Positions 7,145 through 15,223 of a stretch of DNA of 23,760 nucleotides are shown here, in pieces; the first letter of the stretch is position 1, and every line of letters begins with the position of its first letter. The notes under the pieces were generated by a model. It was not told the DNA's origin and searched no databases. It was given only the letters and a program-made list of their open reading frames with translations. A program made the translations under genes and the position numbers. The stretch is from positions 1-23,760 of IMG/VR virus record IMGVR_UViG_3300032331_000427. One strand, given 5' to 3'. This DNA comes from a virus.

Positions 7145-7353
7145 TCCATATCCTTTACATACCCGTCTTGCTCGTCTGCATGAACGGGAACTGCGAGTTC
7201 ATGCAATCGCTGACCTCCTACAAGTCAGAGCAGCAATGCCGCGCCTCGATAGACGTGCAAAAAGAAAATCTGCAAAAGATGGCGCTCAAAGGTGGTCAGA
7301 TGATCACGCTGATCGAGGGCACTTGCATCACATTGAAAGGTGGGATGCTATGA
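7141..7353 (+). CDS. Hypothetical cysteine-containing, possibly exported protein
   Basis: 70 residues from ATG 7141, chosen over an upstream in-frame start at 7096 because 7141 gives the ATGA overlap and has AGGAG 12 nt upstream. A short hydrophobic N-terminus (MIHILYIPVLLVCM) resembles a weak signal or anchor. Four cysteines (13, 18, 33, 62) could form disulfides if the protein is exported. The gene is flanked by a membrane-protein gene, consistent with an envelope location. No family recognised. Confidence 0.7.
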   Translation: MIHILYIPVLLVCMNGNCEFMQSLTSYKSEQQCRASIDVQKENLQKMALKGGQMITLIEGTCITLKGGML

Positions 7354-7859
7354 CCGGATACGATTCAAAGCGGCGCATGGCTGCGGACAAGTTGCACTGG
7401 TCAGACTGTGCGGTGCATAACGGGCCAGCTTACCCTGCGGGGCTGTGTGATTGCGGTGCGACAGAGCCGTGGAACGAAGATGAATGGCGCAGAAATAACT
7501 GGCGGTGTGGTCATGGTTGGTTGCGCGGGGAGCAATGCGAAATATGCAATGCACCACAGCCAGCGCAGGAGCCGGTGGCGCACTTGTGGGAATGTCTCGG
7601 CAGATGGTCTGCGTACCTTGTTGAAAATGGAAAGCAAGCAGACTGTGCGCCTCCATCATGGCTCGTTGACGCAATAAATAAGGCCACCACCCCACCCCTG
7701 CCAGAGCAGGAGCCTGACGCCCTGACCATTGCATACCAGTCTGGTTACTACGACGGCAAGCAGGCAGCGCTGGCTGGACGGGAATGGAACTTCTGCGAAC
7801 GCTGCGGTAAGCGCACAAACGATATCCACACTTGCACACCACCACAGGGGGACGCATGA
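7350..7859 (+). CDS. Multi-zinc-ribbon phage protein
   Basis: 169 residues from ATG 7350 (ATGA overlap; GGTGGG upstream). The same frame is open to 7236, but that part lies inside the previous gene. Three cysteine/histidine clusters are visible: C20/H23/C33/C35, C53/H55/C63/C66, and C149/C152/H160/C162. A Pro-rich linker (about 114-124) separates the first two from a YDGK-containing helix and the last cluster. The pattern points to zinc-stabilised knuckles used for protein or nucleic-acid contact; no enzymatic motif is seen. The neighbour encodes another zinc-ribbon protein. Confidence 0.75.
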   Translation: MTGYDSKRRMAADKLHWSDCAVHNGPAYPAGLCDCGATEPWNEDEWRRNNWRCGHGWLRGEQCEICNAPQPAQEPVAHLWECLGRWSAYLVENGKQADCAPPSWLVDAINKATTPPLPEQEPDALTIAYQSGYYDGKQAALAGREWNFCERCGKRTNDIHTCTPPQGDA

Positions 7860-8017
7860 TCTGCCCACAATGCAACGCCTGGACCCGAGTGCTGGAGACG
7901 CGGCACAAATACGACAATGAAACCTATCGCCGATATGAATGCGCTAACGGCCATCGGTTCTCGACGATGGAGAAAGTGAAAGTAGAACGTGCAGCCAACC
8001 CGCCTAAAGCAGATTGA
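7856..8017 (+). CDS. NrdR-like zinc-ribbon protein
   Basis: 53 residues from ATG 7856, overlapping the previous stop (ATGA). It resembles the N-terminal zinc ribbon of NrdR and of small phage zinc-finger activators: MICPQCN (C3, C6), LETR (13-16), RRYEC (C29), then GHRFSTME (H33 in place of the fourth cysteine). NrdR proteins continue with an ATP-cone that is absent here, so this is the DNA-binding knuckle alone. A role as a small transcription regulator is plausible from fold type but is not shown by the sequence. Confidence 0.75.
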   Translation: MICPQCNAWTRVLETRHKYDNETYRRYECANGHRFSTMEKVKVERAANPPKAD

Positions 8018-8357
8018 GCAGGCACTCAGGAAACGTCCAATGACTTGCAAAGAGTTGGCGGCTACGGTGTTCCTGTCTGAGCGTGCCACCGAGTACAACA
8101 TGAAGAAGATGCATGAGCGCGGCCAGGTCTACGTTGCAGGCTGGTCCCGCACCAAGGGGACAATTGCCAGGGTCTATGCCTGGGGGATAGGGACCAACGT
8201 CCCACGTCCTGCTGCTTACTCAGGGTATGAGCGAGTGCAGCGGGTGCGTGAGCGTGAGTCTCCAGAGGAGAAAGACTTCCGGCTGGCGCGTGAGCGTGGC
8301 AAGCGCAGGAAGATCAAGGTTGATCCGCTGATGGCGGCTTTTTATGGAGTGAAGTGA
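7989..8357 (+). CDS. Winged-helix-like DNA-binding protein
   Basis: 122 residues from GTG 7989, overlapping the previous gene by 29 bp. The N-terminus (about 5-60) reads as a winged helix: IEQALRKRPMTCKELAATVF, then a recognition-type helix (SERATEYNMKKMHERG) and a beta wing (VYVAGW...ARVYAWG). This is the pattern of MarR/ArsR-like folds and of several phage replication or regulatory proteins. The C-terminal part is strongly basic (RERGKRRKIKVD). GTG has no strong ribosome site; ATG 8040 is an alternative that would cut the first helix. The stop is directly adjacent to the stop of the convergent virion gene. Confidence 0.7.
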   Translation: MQPTRLKQIEQALRKRPMTCKELAATVFLSERATEYNMKKMHERGQVYVAGWSRTKGTIARVYAWGIGTNVPRPAAYSGYERVQRVRERESPEEKDFRLARERGKRRKIKVDPLMAAFYGVK

Positions 8358-9182
8358 TTACCGATAAAGCAAGCCGCGAGGTCTGTTGTAGTATCGTTTG
8401 TCGCCACCTTGAATTGGTACATCATACTTGTCAGACACTGGCGTGTACGGCGCTATGTCACGCGGGTCCAGCCTGGTCTGGCGCAACCCCGTCATGGCGT
8501 TGTAAGCCGCACGATCCTGCGGGGTAGTCAGGATGTTCTCGCGCACATAAGGGTCATCTGTCAGGCGCTTATTCTTTAGCTGCTCTAGTGCTGACAGAGT
8601 AGCGAACTGCTCGTCTATCATGTTCTGGTAATTCGGGTCCTGCATAAACTCAGGATCAAAATAAAACTCATTAGTCGGCAGACCAAAATTCTCTTGCAGA
8701 TACGGCGCGTTAGCGATCATCCTTTGCATCACTTGCGCTGAACTGGTGGGCGCTATCTCGTTCCACTTCTTGCTCATTGATCCAGGTGGACCTAGGTTCT
8801 GCTGAGATAGAACGTGCTCAATCTCATGCGCCCTACTGATGTCGGGTGTAGGGTCAATTGGGCTATAACGTATCAACTTGGGCGCAACAGAACCAGGCAA
8901 CCCAGAAGTAGCGGCGGCACTGCCTGGGCTAGTGAGAGGCATACCCTCGTCAAATGCCTCCAGCAGCGAGTACGTCCCTGCCATTGTGTACGGTTTTGCA
9001 CCAGGTATATCTTTTAGAGATATCCTATTCATGAATGACTTGTAAGGCTTTGGCTCTCTGTATTTTCCGGTGTAATCAGCAGGCAGTTTGTCTTGATCGG
9101 TTGCTCTCCAAATGTTGCCCTGCTGCTCAGGCGGCAACTTGAGGAAATCCTCAAAACTTAGGTAGTCGAGCAGTCCGGCCAT
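8358..9182 (-). CDS. Virion-region protein with an HExxH metalloprotease-like motif
   Basis: 274 residues, last gene of the leftward virion block, starting 3 bp after its upstream neighbour. Residues 117-126 read SRAHEIEHVL, with His119, Glu120 and His123 fitting the HExxH zinc-peptidase signature in a helix preceded by a small residue. A third ligand is not obvious; acidic residues follow at about 160-180. The N-terminus (MAGLLDYLSFEDFLKLPPEQQG) resembles short segments in neighbouring virion proteins. Known phage parallels are virion-borne enzymes that degrade peptidoglycan or process capsid proteins, but this family is not one I can name. The ribosome site is weak, so translation may depend on the preceding gene. 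Confidence 0.7.
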   Translation of the reverse strand: MAGLLDYLSFEDFLKLPPEQQGNIWRATDQDKLPADYTGKYREPKPYKSFMNRISLKDIPGAKPYTMAGTYSLLEAFDEGMPLTSPGSAAATSGLPGSVAPKLIRYSPIDPTPDISRAHEIEHVLSQQNLGPPGSMSKKWNEIAPTSSAQVMQRMIANAPYLQENFGLPTNEFYFDPEFMQDPNYQNMIDEQFATLSALEQLKNKRLTDDPYVRENILTTPQDRAAYNAMTGLRQTRLDPRDIAPYTPVSDKYDVPIQGGDKRYYNRPRGLLYR

Positions 9183-9185
9183 GAT

Positions 9186-11426
9186 TTAGTATCCCAAAAG
9201 TCCTGCCGCAGCAGGGTACATATCTCCACCAAAAGCGCCACCTGGTTGATTCAATTGCGTGTTCACTATCCCAAGGCTTTGCAGATACTGAGTCATTGGG
9301 TCAATCGGAGCGCCCATGTAGTTGAACAGTGGGTTCATAGTGTTACCATACAGTCTCTGCATTGTCGGAGACAGATAGGCTTTTGTTGCCAGTGCTGGCG
9401 TACCCAGGGCCAGCGCAGTGCCAAGGATAGGCTCTCCGGTCAGTGCAGTGCCACCGGCCATAGCAGCGCCTACCTTAGCTGGCATTGATGTCAGCAGGCC
9501 CATCATCCCTGTTCGTTCTGCTGTACCCGATGTAGGAACCTTAGACTTCAACGCTGACTGAGCCACTTGTGCCAAGTCTGTGAGAGTTGCAGCGCTCTCA
9601 GGGCCGAGGATCTGAGGCAGTGTAGTCGGTGATGCCTTGACATCTTTGATTAGGTTCCTACCAAATTTCGTGATGTCCATCTCGCCAGTTGGGAACATGG
9701 AGTTGAGTTGGATATCAGCCAATACTGCCTGCGCCAGTGACTGCTTTTCGGCATCAGTCATCAAAGGTAAGACCTTGTTCGCCAGGCTGTCCTGATTCGC
9801 AAGGATGTAATTCACCGCCGTCTTGTCGCCAGCAGCTTTAACCCTGTCGTTTAAGTCTTTGGCAGTGCCATAAGAACTGCGCAAGTCTTTCAGCTTAGTG
9901 ACCTGGTCATCCATTCCAGCGATCTTGAATGTCTGATCTCTCGCGTCATCAAGCGAATCACGCAATGACCTAAATGCAGTACCGATCTTTGTGCCTTTAT
10001 TTGTATAGGCTAAATCCCCAAAGAGTTGGCGCTGATCCTGGTAGTCGCTACCTGGAAGTGAACCTCTTTGCTGGTAACCTAAATATTCATACTCAGGGAT
10101 GCCACTGTCTACCAGTTGCTTTCTAACAATGGCCTGCGTTGCCTTGTAATTTGGGCTTAGTGGAGTCAATCCAGCATTGCTAAGTGCAGTGTCTACCTTT
10201 AATTTCAGTTCTTCGTTTGGCTTGCCAAAATAGAACTGCTCAAAACTCTCAAACAACGGGTCTTTCCGCATAGCAGGAGGTATAGATGCTAGAAGTTGTC
10301 GCGCCTTGAGAATGGACTGCTCAAAATTTGGTACTTGCTTTAGGTCGATATCAGTCTGTGAGGCGACCTGGCGTATTTGACTTCCGATGGTGTCAACATT
10401 CCGCGCAGCCGCTGACTTCACAGCACTGGCTCCAGAAGAGAAAGCAGCATCAGGTTGTGCTGGCATCCCACCAAACAGGTCAGCGACCTTGGTGATTATT
10501 CCCTGTGCGTAGTCCGACTGCTTACCGTAGCGTCTAGTGAACTGCCCAGCAGAGAAAGGTATGGTTCCAGCAGTAGCCTCAAAGATTTGCGCTGTCTTGC
10601 TTGTGCCAGCCTGACCAGGCGTCAGGGCAGTCTCACCCGTGAATCCGAGTTCTTTTGCCTTTGCTGCTATCTCAGCCGCACGCACTTCTGCATTAGTTTG
10701 TGGTTGGACTTGTCTTTGCCGCATCCCTGCTGCACCAACGCCCATTGCTGCAGCCATAGATGCCAGGGTTGACGCAACTGGTCCATAACCTTGTGCAAGT
10801 TCTGCAGCAGTCTGACCAGCAGCACCGGCAGGCACTGAGGTCACCATCTGCGCAACTGGGCGTTCTGCCATCTGAGTGCTGATTGCACGCGCTAGTGGCG
10901 CTGTAGCAGTCTTTGCCAATGTCTGCAAACCACCTAGCTGAGATGCTGTACTACCAAGCGCTCCAACTCCAGTCTGCAATGCACGCTGACCTGTGGTCTC
11001 TGCTTGTGGCACTCCCAACTGCGTCAGCAAATCCTGCGTTGCTTGTGACGGCATTACTCTTCGGCCATACTGACCACCAGTAACCATTTCGGCTCCAGCA
11101 GTGGCCGTATTTATCAGTGCCGTCAGTGCGTCAGCAGCTGGCAGTGCCAACCCACCCGCCAGCATACCTACAGGCCCGAATGGAGCGCCCATTGCAGCAC
11201 CGAGTAGTGGTGGAGCCAGACCGCGTACCGCTGCTCCTGTATAGCTTCCTTGCGGTTGTGTTGTTTGCTGTTGTACGTTTGGGTACGGTGCGCGTGGCTG
11301 CGGTCTTACCCTGGTGAGGACTTGCGCCGCTGCACCATCACCGTACACCTCGTCAAATTGAGGCGCAAGGTTAGGATTCTGAGATAGAAGATAGATGTCT
11401 TTTGTCGTTGGTTTTTTATCTGCCAT
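9186..11426 (-). CDS. Large internal virion / DNA-ejection-type protein
   Basis: 746 residues, rich in Ala, Gly, Gln and Thr. A glycine/alanine-rich hydrophobic region (about 63-112) and a second near the C-terminus (about 655-690) could insert into membrane. The middle (about 330-620) is mostly predicted helix with many polar residues. In podoviruses such long, low-complexity, partly membrane-active proteins beside other virion genes are commonly internal core or ejection proteins released into the cell envelope with the DNA. No enzymatic motif is seen. GGGAGA precedes the ATG, and 2 bp separate it from the upstream gene. The assignment is by position and composition. Confidence 0.7.
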   Translation of the reverse strand: MADKKPTTKDIYLLSQNPNLAPQFDEVYGDGAAAQVLTRVRPQPRAPYPNVQQQTTQPQGSYTGAAVRGLAPPLLGAAMGAPFGPVGMLAGGLALPAADALTALINTATAGAEMVTGGQYGRRVMPSQATQDLLTQLGVPQAETTGQRALQTGVGALGSTASQLGGLQTLAKTATAPLARAISTQMAERPVAQMVTSVPAGAAGQTAAELAQGYGPVASTLASMAAAMGVGAAGMRQRQVQPQTNAEVRAAEIAAKAKELGFTGETALTPGQAGTSKTAQIFEATAGTIPFSAGQFTRRYGKQSDYAQGIITKVADLFGGMPAQPDAAFSSGASAVKSAAARNVDTIGSQIRQVASQTDIDLKQVPNFEQSILKARQLLASIPPAMRKDPLFESFEQFYFGKPNEELKLKVDTALSNAGLTPLSPNYKATQAIVRKQLVDSGIPEYEYLGYQQRGSLPGSDYQDQRQLFGDLAYTNKGTKIGTAFRSLRDSLDDARDQTFKIAGMDDQVTKLKDLRSSYGTAKDLNDRVKAAGDKTAVNYILANQDSLANKVLPLMTDAEKQSLAQAVLADIQLNSMFPTGEMDITKFGRNLIKDVKASPTTLPQILGPESAATLTDLAQVAQSALKSKVPTSGTAERTGMMGLLTSMPAKVGAAMAGGTALTGEPILGTALALGTPALATKAYLSPTMQRLYGNTMNPLFNYMGAPIDPMTQYLQSLGIVNTQLNQPGGAFGGDMYPAAAGLLGY

Positions 11427-11428
11427 GA

Positions 11429-13426
11429 TTATCTCCCGAATGGATTAGACGGCACATACTGGAATCCTTTAAGACTCTTGTTGTTTGCATAGAAGTAGTT
11501 CTCTTGCTGCTGCGCAAAGTCTTTTTGCTTGATAGCCAAGTTCTGAATGTCTTTGAGTGCTGTGACTTTAGATTCTGCTGATACCCTTGGGTTAGCTAAA
11601 TCACCAACTGCCTTGTCGTATCGTTTTGCGTCAGCGTCTGATGTAGGACCACTAAATTTAGGAGTCTTCAAAGCCAACTGCTGCGAGAGTTGAGTGAGCC
11701 TATCGTTTGCCTCTTTAGCTTCTGTGGAAAAGCCTACTGCTCCAATCAGACCCTTAACACCAGATTCAACAACACCAGCGTATGCTTTGGAGATCAATGG
11801 CAACGCCGTTGCAGCAATAGATGCGCTATCTTCAGCAGATTTAGCCGCCGTAGCAATACTCTGAACAGTATCGAAATCCTTCTTCTGGATATACGACAGT
11901 TGCTCTGGCTTATTGGCTTCCATCTCTCTACGCAAGTCCAAGGACTGCTGTGCAATTTGAGCAGTCAATCGCTTACCTTCAGCAGATTGGTCAAGACCCT
12001 GCTGCCGTAGTGCAGCAAGTTGCTGTCTATTCGCTTCTATCCCAGCTTGGGTTTGCTGGAACTGTGCTGCTTGTTGTGCTCTTTGTGCTTCTGTACCAGC
12101 GGCAGTTTGAGCAAACTGTGCAGCAAGTTGCGCTCTTTGCCCTTCTATCCCAGCTTGAGTTTGCTGGAACTGCGTGGATGCCTGCAATCTCTCGCCAATT
12201 TGCCGGACTCTCTCATCAGCCTTTTCTGGATCCATCTGTCCGGATGAATAGCTTCTCTCGTATTGTTGAGCAATCTTTTTAATGCTGTCTGGCACTGTTG
12301 GGTCAGACGTAAACACACTAAATGGATTCTCTTGGGCTGCACCAGTACCGGTGAATCCAGCCCTGCGCAACTCTGGAACCAACTTAGCGATCTGCGAAAG
12401 ACTCTCCAGCGGGTTCTTGGATAGCATCGCCAAGACTTGCAGCTTATTGGGGTCAATAGTCAATTGCCGAGATGCGGGAATCACCTCTGCGCCAGGCATG
12501 ATGTTGCCCTCGTCATCTCTCACTACTCGCGCAGGGATGCCGTTGATGGTCATCTGCTCTGGAGTCAATGTGCTCTTAAATGCTTGCGGCAACAATTCCC
12601 GCATTTGTCTAGCTCTGGTAGTTTCCTCGTCTTGGAGTTCTTTAACGCGCTTGAACTCATCAAGCCTGCGTTTCATCTCTAGGCTCTGGAACATATTCTG
12701 CTGCGCAGCTTGGTATCCCTGCTGGCCTGCACCATACGCTTGACCAATAGCCTGGCCGAGTCCGATAGGTGTCCGGCTTGGTCCTGATGCCGCGAGCAGT
12801 TGCATGGCCGCTGCCATAGCGCCCTGGTTCTGCATCTGCGCTCTTTGCTCTGGCGTCGTGTACTCGTCCAGCGCGGAACTGCCACCAAACAAATCACCCA
12901 GCAGGCCGAGTGTGCGGCGTGGTGCTGCTCCAGCTTCTTGTGCTGGCTCTGCGCGATAGTTCGGATTGTCCTGCGCCATCCTGTCTTCAATGACAACAGG
13001 CTCTCTTGATCCACCAGGCATAAACCCTAGTTGATTTGGCGTCTTGAATCTTTCACCAGCGGCAGCAATCAATGCATCTTCCGTTTGGCTATACATTGGC
13101 TGCATTTCGCTTGTGTCAATCAGGCCAGCACCAGGAGTAAATCCCAAACCAGGTGCATTAGCCTTTAGGTTAACGCCTAGCGGATTAACTTGTTCTTTTG
13201 GATATATGAAAGGTGGCTTGATGCGCGAAATGTATTGCGGGTTTGACATCTGGTCAATGTAGACCGGTTGACCAGGCATACCCGTAATTTCGGGACGATT
13301 CATGCGCGTGAGAATATCTTGTATCGTAGGTCGATACTGCCGATTCAGAAAATATGGGCTGGTGTATGTACCAGGACCAGATAGCCCACCAAGGTAATAC
13401 TGGCTAGGGTCAAATTGTGTTGCCAT
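11429..13426 (-). CDS. Large Gln/Ala-rich coiled-coil virion protein
   Basis: 665 residues from ATG 13426 (MATQFDPSQYYLGG), which has AAGGGGA about 7 nt upstream. A longer frame to 13462 overlaps the previous gene more and lacks a good site. The N-terminal 200 residues are Pro/Asn-rich and probably extended. A segment near 180 (LGLLGDLFGG...TTPEQRAQ) resembles motifs in many podoviral internal proteins. The middle is Gln-rich coiled coil and holds three 18-residue repeats (QFQQTQAGIE...QLAA type, coded at 12011-12172). The C-terminal 150 residues are helical and charged. Likely an internal or ejection protein; no catalytic motif. Confidence 0.75.
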   Translation of the reverse strand: MATQFDPSQYYLGGLSGPGTYTSPYFLNRQYRPTIQDILTRMNRPEITGMPGQPVYIDQMSNPQYISRIKPPFIYPKEQVNPLGVNLKANAPGLGFTPGAGLIDTSEMQPMYSQTEDALIAAAGERFKTPNQLGFMPGGSREPVVIEDRMAQDNPNYRAEPAQEAGAAPRRTLGLLGDLFGGSSALDEYTTPEQRAQMQNQGAMAAAMQLLAASGPSRTPIGLGQAIGQAYGAGQQGYQAAQQNMFQSLEMKRRLDEFKRVKELQDEETTRARQMRELLPQAFKSTLTPEQMTINGIPARVVRDDEGNIMPGAEVIPASRQLTIDPNKLQVLAMLSKNPLESLSQIAKLVPELRRAGFTGTGAAQENPFSVFTSDPTVPDSIKKIAQQYERSYSSGQMDPEKADERVRQIGERLQASTQFQQTQAGIEGQRAQLAAQFAQTAAGTEAQRAQQAAQFQQTQAGIEANRQQLAALRQQGLDQSAEGKRLTAQIAQQSLDLRREMEANKPEQLSYIQKKDFDTVQSIATAAKSAEDSASIAATALPLISKAYAGVVESGVKGLIGAVGFSTEAKEANDRLTQLSQQLALKTPKFSGPTSDADAKRYDKAVGDLANPRVSAESKVTALKDIQNLAIKQKDFAQQQENYFYANNKSLKGFQYVPSNPFGR
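12011..12172 (-). repeat. Three tandem 54-bp repeats inside the coiled-coil gene
   Basis: Units at 12011-12064, 12065-12118 and 12119-12172, each exactly 54 bp. The outer two are very similar to each other; the middle is more diverged. They encode three 18-residue helical units of the form QFxQTxAGxExxRxQxAA. The exact period keeps the frame, so copy number can change without breaking the protein. The similarity of units 1 and 3 suggests recent duplication or conversion. Confidence 0.85.
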
Positions 13427-13436
13427 CTTGTTCCCC

Positions 13437-14180
13437 TTATCCAAAGTATCCAAGCAGACCACCTAGCGTAGCGCCAAGTCCACCGTAGCTTGCACCGCCC
13501 AACTGCTGACCGGCCAATGCCCCACCCAGAGCGCCTGACACCTGGTTCCGATAATACGGCTGCGTCTGTGTCATGCCGAGGTTTGGTAGCTGGGTGCTGA
13601 GTCCACCAGTGGCAATCTGCAGCTTCTCCAGGCCGATGTTGCGCAGGGCATCCAACTGAGCCTGCTCCAACTGCTGACGCGCACCGCCTAAGCCCATGAC
13701 CGCCTGGCCGCCAGAGATGTTTGCGCCCTTGGCGTACTGAGCCAACTGAGCAGCCTGGCCGTAACCCTGTGCGCGTAACTGAGCAGCAGTGTCAGCCGCC
13801 TGCTTGATGGCTGCAGCATTGGTTAGTGATTCCTGCACGCCCTGGCGAGATCCACCAAATGCGCGTGCAGCGGTAGCTGCCTGACGATCTCGCAATTGTT
13901 GAGTTTGCAATGCTCCACCAACATCAGCCAGTGAACGTTGCACCACCTCGTTCTCGTACGGGTTCATGAACTGCTGGATGGACTCGCCGGTAAACGGGGT
14001 CAATGCCTCATTCGTAACTTGCTGCTCTCCGGCCGTATACAAAGGGTTAAACCCTGCAAACTGTCGTGCTGGTAATGCACCAGCAACGCTCTGAGCCTGG
14101 CTGACATTGCGTAGATAAGCCGCCTTCAGATCAGGGTCAATGGATGTAGTTGCAGTAGTGCTGCCGCCGCCTTTAGACAT
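13437..14180 (-). CDS. Virion protein, conserved Gln/Gly-rich type
   Basis: 247 residues with a strong ribosome site (AAGGAGAAACGAT-ATG). The N-terminus MSKGGGSTTATTSIDPDLK is followed by a region with FMNPYENEVVQRSLADV (about 92-108), a sequence style I associate with conserved podovirus virion proteins. The middle is an Ala/Gln-rich helix with ARAFGGSRQG. The C-terminus is Gly-rich and hydrophobic, ending GGLLGYFG. It lies in the run of low-complexity virion genes and overlaps none of its neighbours. A structural role is well supported by context; the exact position in the particle is unknown. Confidence 0.75.
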   Translation of the reverse strand: MSKGGGSTTATTSIDPDLKAAYLRNVSQAQSVAGALPARQFAGFNPLYTAGEQQVTNEALTPFTGESIQQFMNPYENEVVQRSLADVGGALQTQQLRDRQAATAARAFGGSRQGVQESLTNAAAIKQAADTAAQLRAQGYGQAAQLAQYAKGANISGGQAVMGLGGARQQLEQAQLDALRNIGLEKLQIATGGLSTQLPNLGMTQTQPYYRNQVSGALGGALAGQQLGGASYGGLGATLGGLLGYFG

Positions 14181-14191
14181 ATCGTTTCTCC

Positions 14192-15223
14192 TTACATTTC
14201 GAGCAAGCCGCGCAGCTTGCCCTTTGAAATCTTGCCCGAGTTAATGGCATTCATCAACTCAATACCGTACTTCTTTACCGCCTTGTCATTAATGACGTAC
14301 TCGCCATCCTTGAGTGAGGCGTAGCCGTCATCAGGACCCATTGGATTCGGGCCTTGCAAGTGCATCATGGAGACATGACCGCCTTGCGCAAAGCCACCGC
14401 GTGTTCCTCGGTCACCGCCACCTGATGCGTCACCGTTATTACCACCAGTGGCTCTTCCTCCACCATCACCACCGCTGTATCCTCCACCGCCACCGCGACC
14501 TTCATTACTGTAGTTACTGGTGTCACCTTGCGCTGCTGCTTGTGCTGCTGCAGCCTCACTAGCGCGTGCTGCTGCAGAATCTGCTTCTGCTTGACGAATA
14601 GTTGCTGCTTGTTGAGTAGGATCAGAACTCATAGGGTTGGCTGTAAATCCTCCAGCTTCAGCATTCGCCGCTGCTATAGCAGCTTGATAAGCAGCTTGCT
14701 GCGGAGTTACTCCTAAAAATCCACCGCGATTCTCTCCAGGCGCTTGGACAAATCCAAATGATGCTGATGGGTCACTACCATACGCATCTGTATAACCCAT
14801 GTATCTGCCAGCAGTTGGGTCACCAGATCCACCATCAGGGTTAATTCCTTGCGCAATCAATTTCTGCCTAGCAACAAAATCAGGCATTGTTTTATTTTGC
14901 AATGCACCAGGCCATGTATATCCAAAAATATTCTGTCCAAGCTGTGTAACCTTTGAGAAGAATGGATTCTGTGCATAAAAATCTGCCTTCTCTGCATCAG
15001 TCTTAGCAGTCCACTCAGGGTTGTAATCTATTGGTCTACCGTTACCGCCACCCATAGCTGGCTGCGCCATGATGTCGGCGTATCGGTTAGCTGGTGCAGC
15101 ATATGCCTGGGGTTGCGCAACGTCATACCCGCCTGAGTAGCTTTCTGGGTAACCAAAGAACGAAAACGGCTGCGCCTGCTGGTACTGCGCCATCAGTTCA
15201 GCGTAACGGTTTCTTGTCGCCAT
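14192..15223 (-). CDS. Virion protein with glycine-rich spacer and conserved DGEYVIN C-terminal domain
   Basis: 343 residues; AAGGAG lies 8 nt before the ATG. The order is a Tyr/Gln-rich N-terminus with an NRYAE/DIMAQ motif occurring twice (about 5-12 and 46-53), a mixed middle, an Ala-rich helix (about 205-232), a glycine-rich spacer (about 236-285) and a C-terminal domain (about 288-343) with DDGYASLKDGEYVINDKAVKKYG. The last motif recurs at the ends of many phage virion proteins and is probably an assembly or targeting module. Its stop is 11 bp from the next gene. Exact role unknown. Confidence 0.75.
   Translation of the reverse strand: MATRNRYAELMAQYQQAQPFSFFGYPESYSGGYDVAQPQAYAAPANRYADIMAQPAMGGGNGRPIDYNPEWTAKTDAEKADFYAQNPFFSKVTQLGQNIFGYTWPGALQNKTMPDFVARQKLIAQGINPDGGSGDPTAGRYMGYTDAYGSDPSASFGFVQAPGENRGGFLGVTPQQAAYQAAIAAANAEAGGFTANPMSSDPTQQAATIRQAEADSAAARASEAAAAQAAAQGDTSNYSNEGRGGGGGYSGGDGGGRATGGNNGDASGGGDRGTRGGFAQGGHVSMMHLQGPNPMGPDDGYASLKDGEYVINDKAVKKYGIELMNAINSGKISKGKLRGLLEM

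Noticed and set aside
7348-7917. 189-residue minus-strand frame
   Set aside because: Antisense to the zinc-ribbon genes; its Cys/His content mirrors the real genes and it has no coupling to neighbours.
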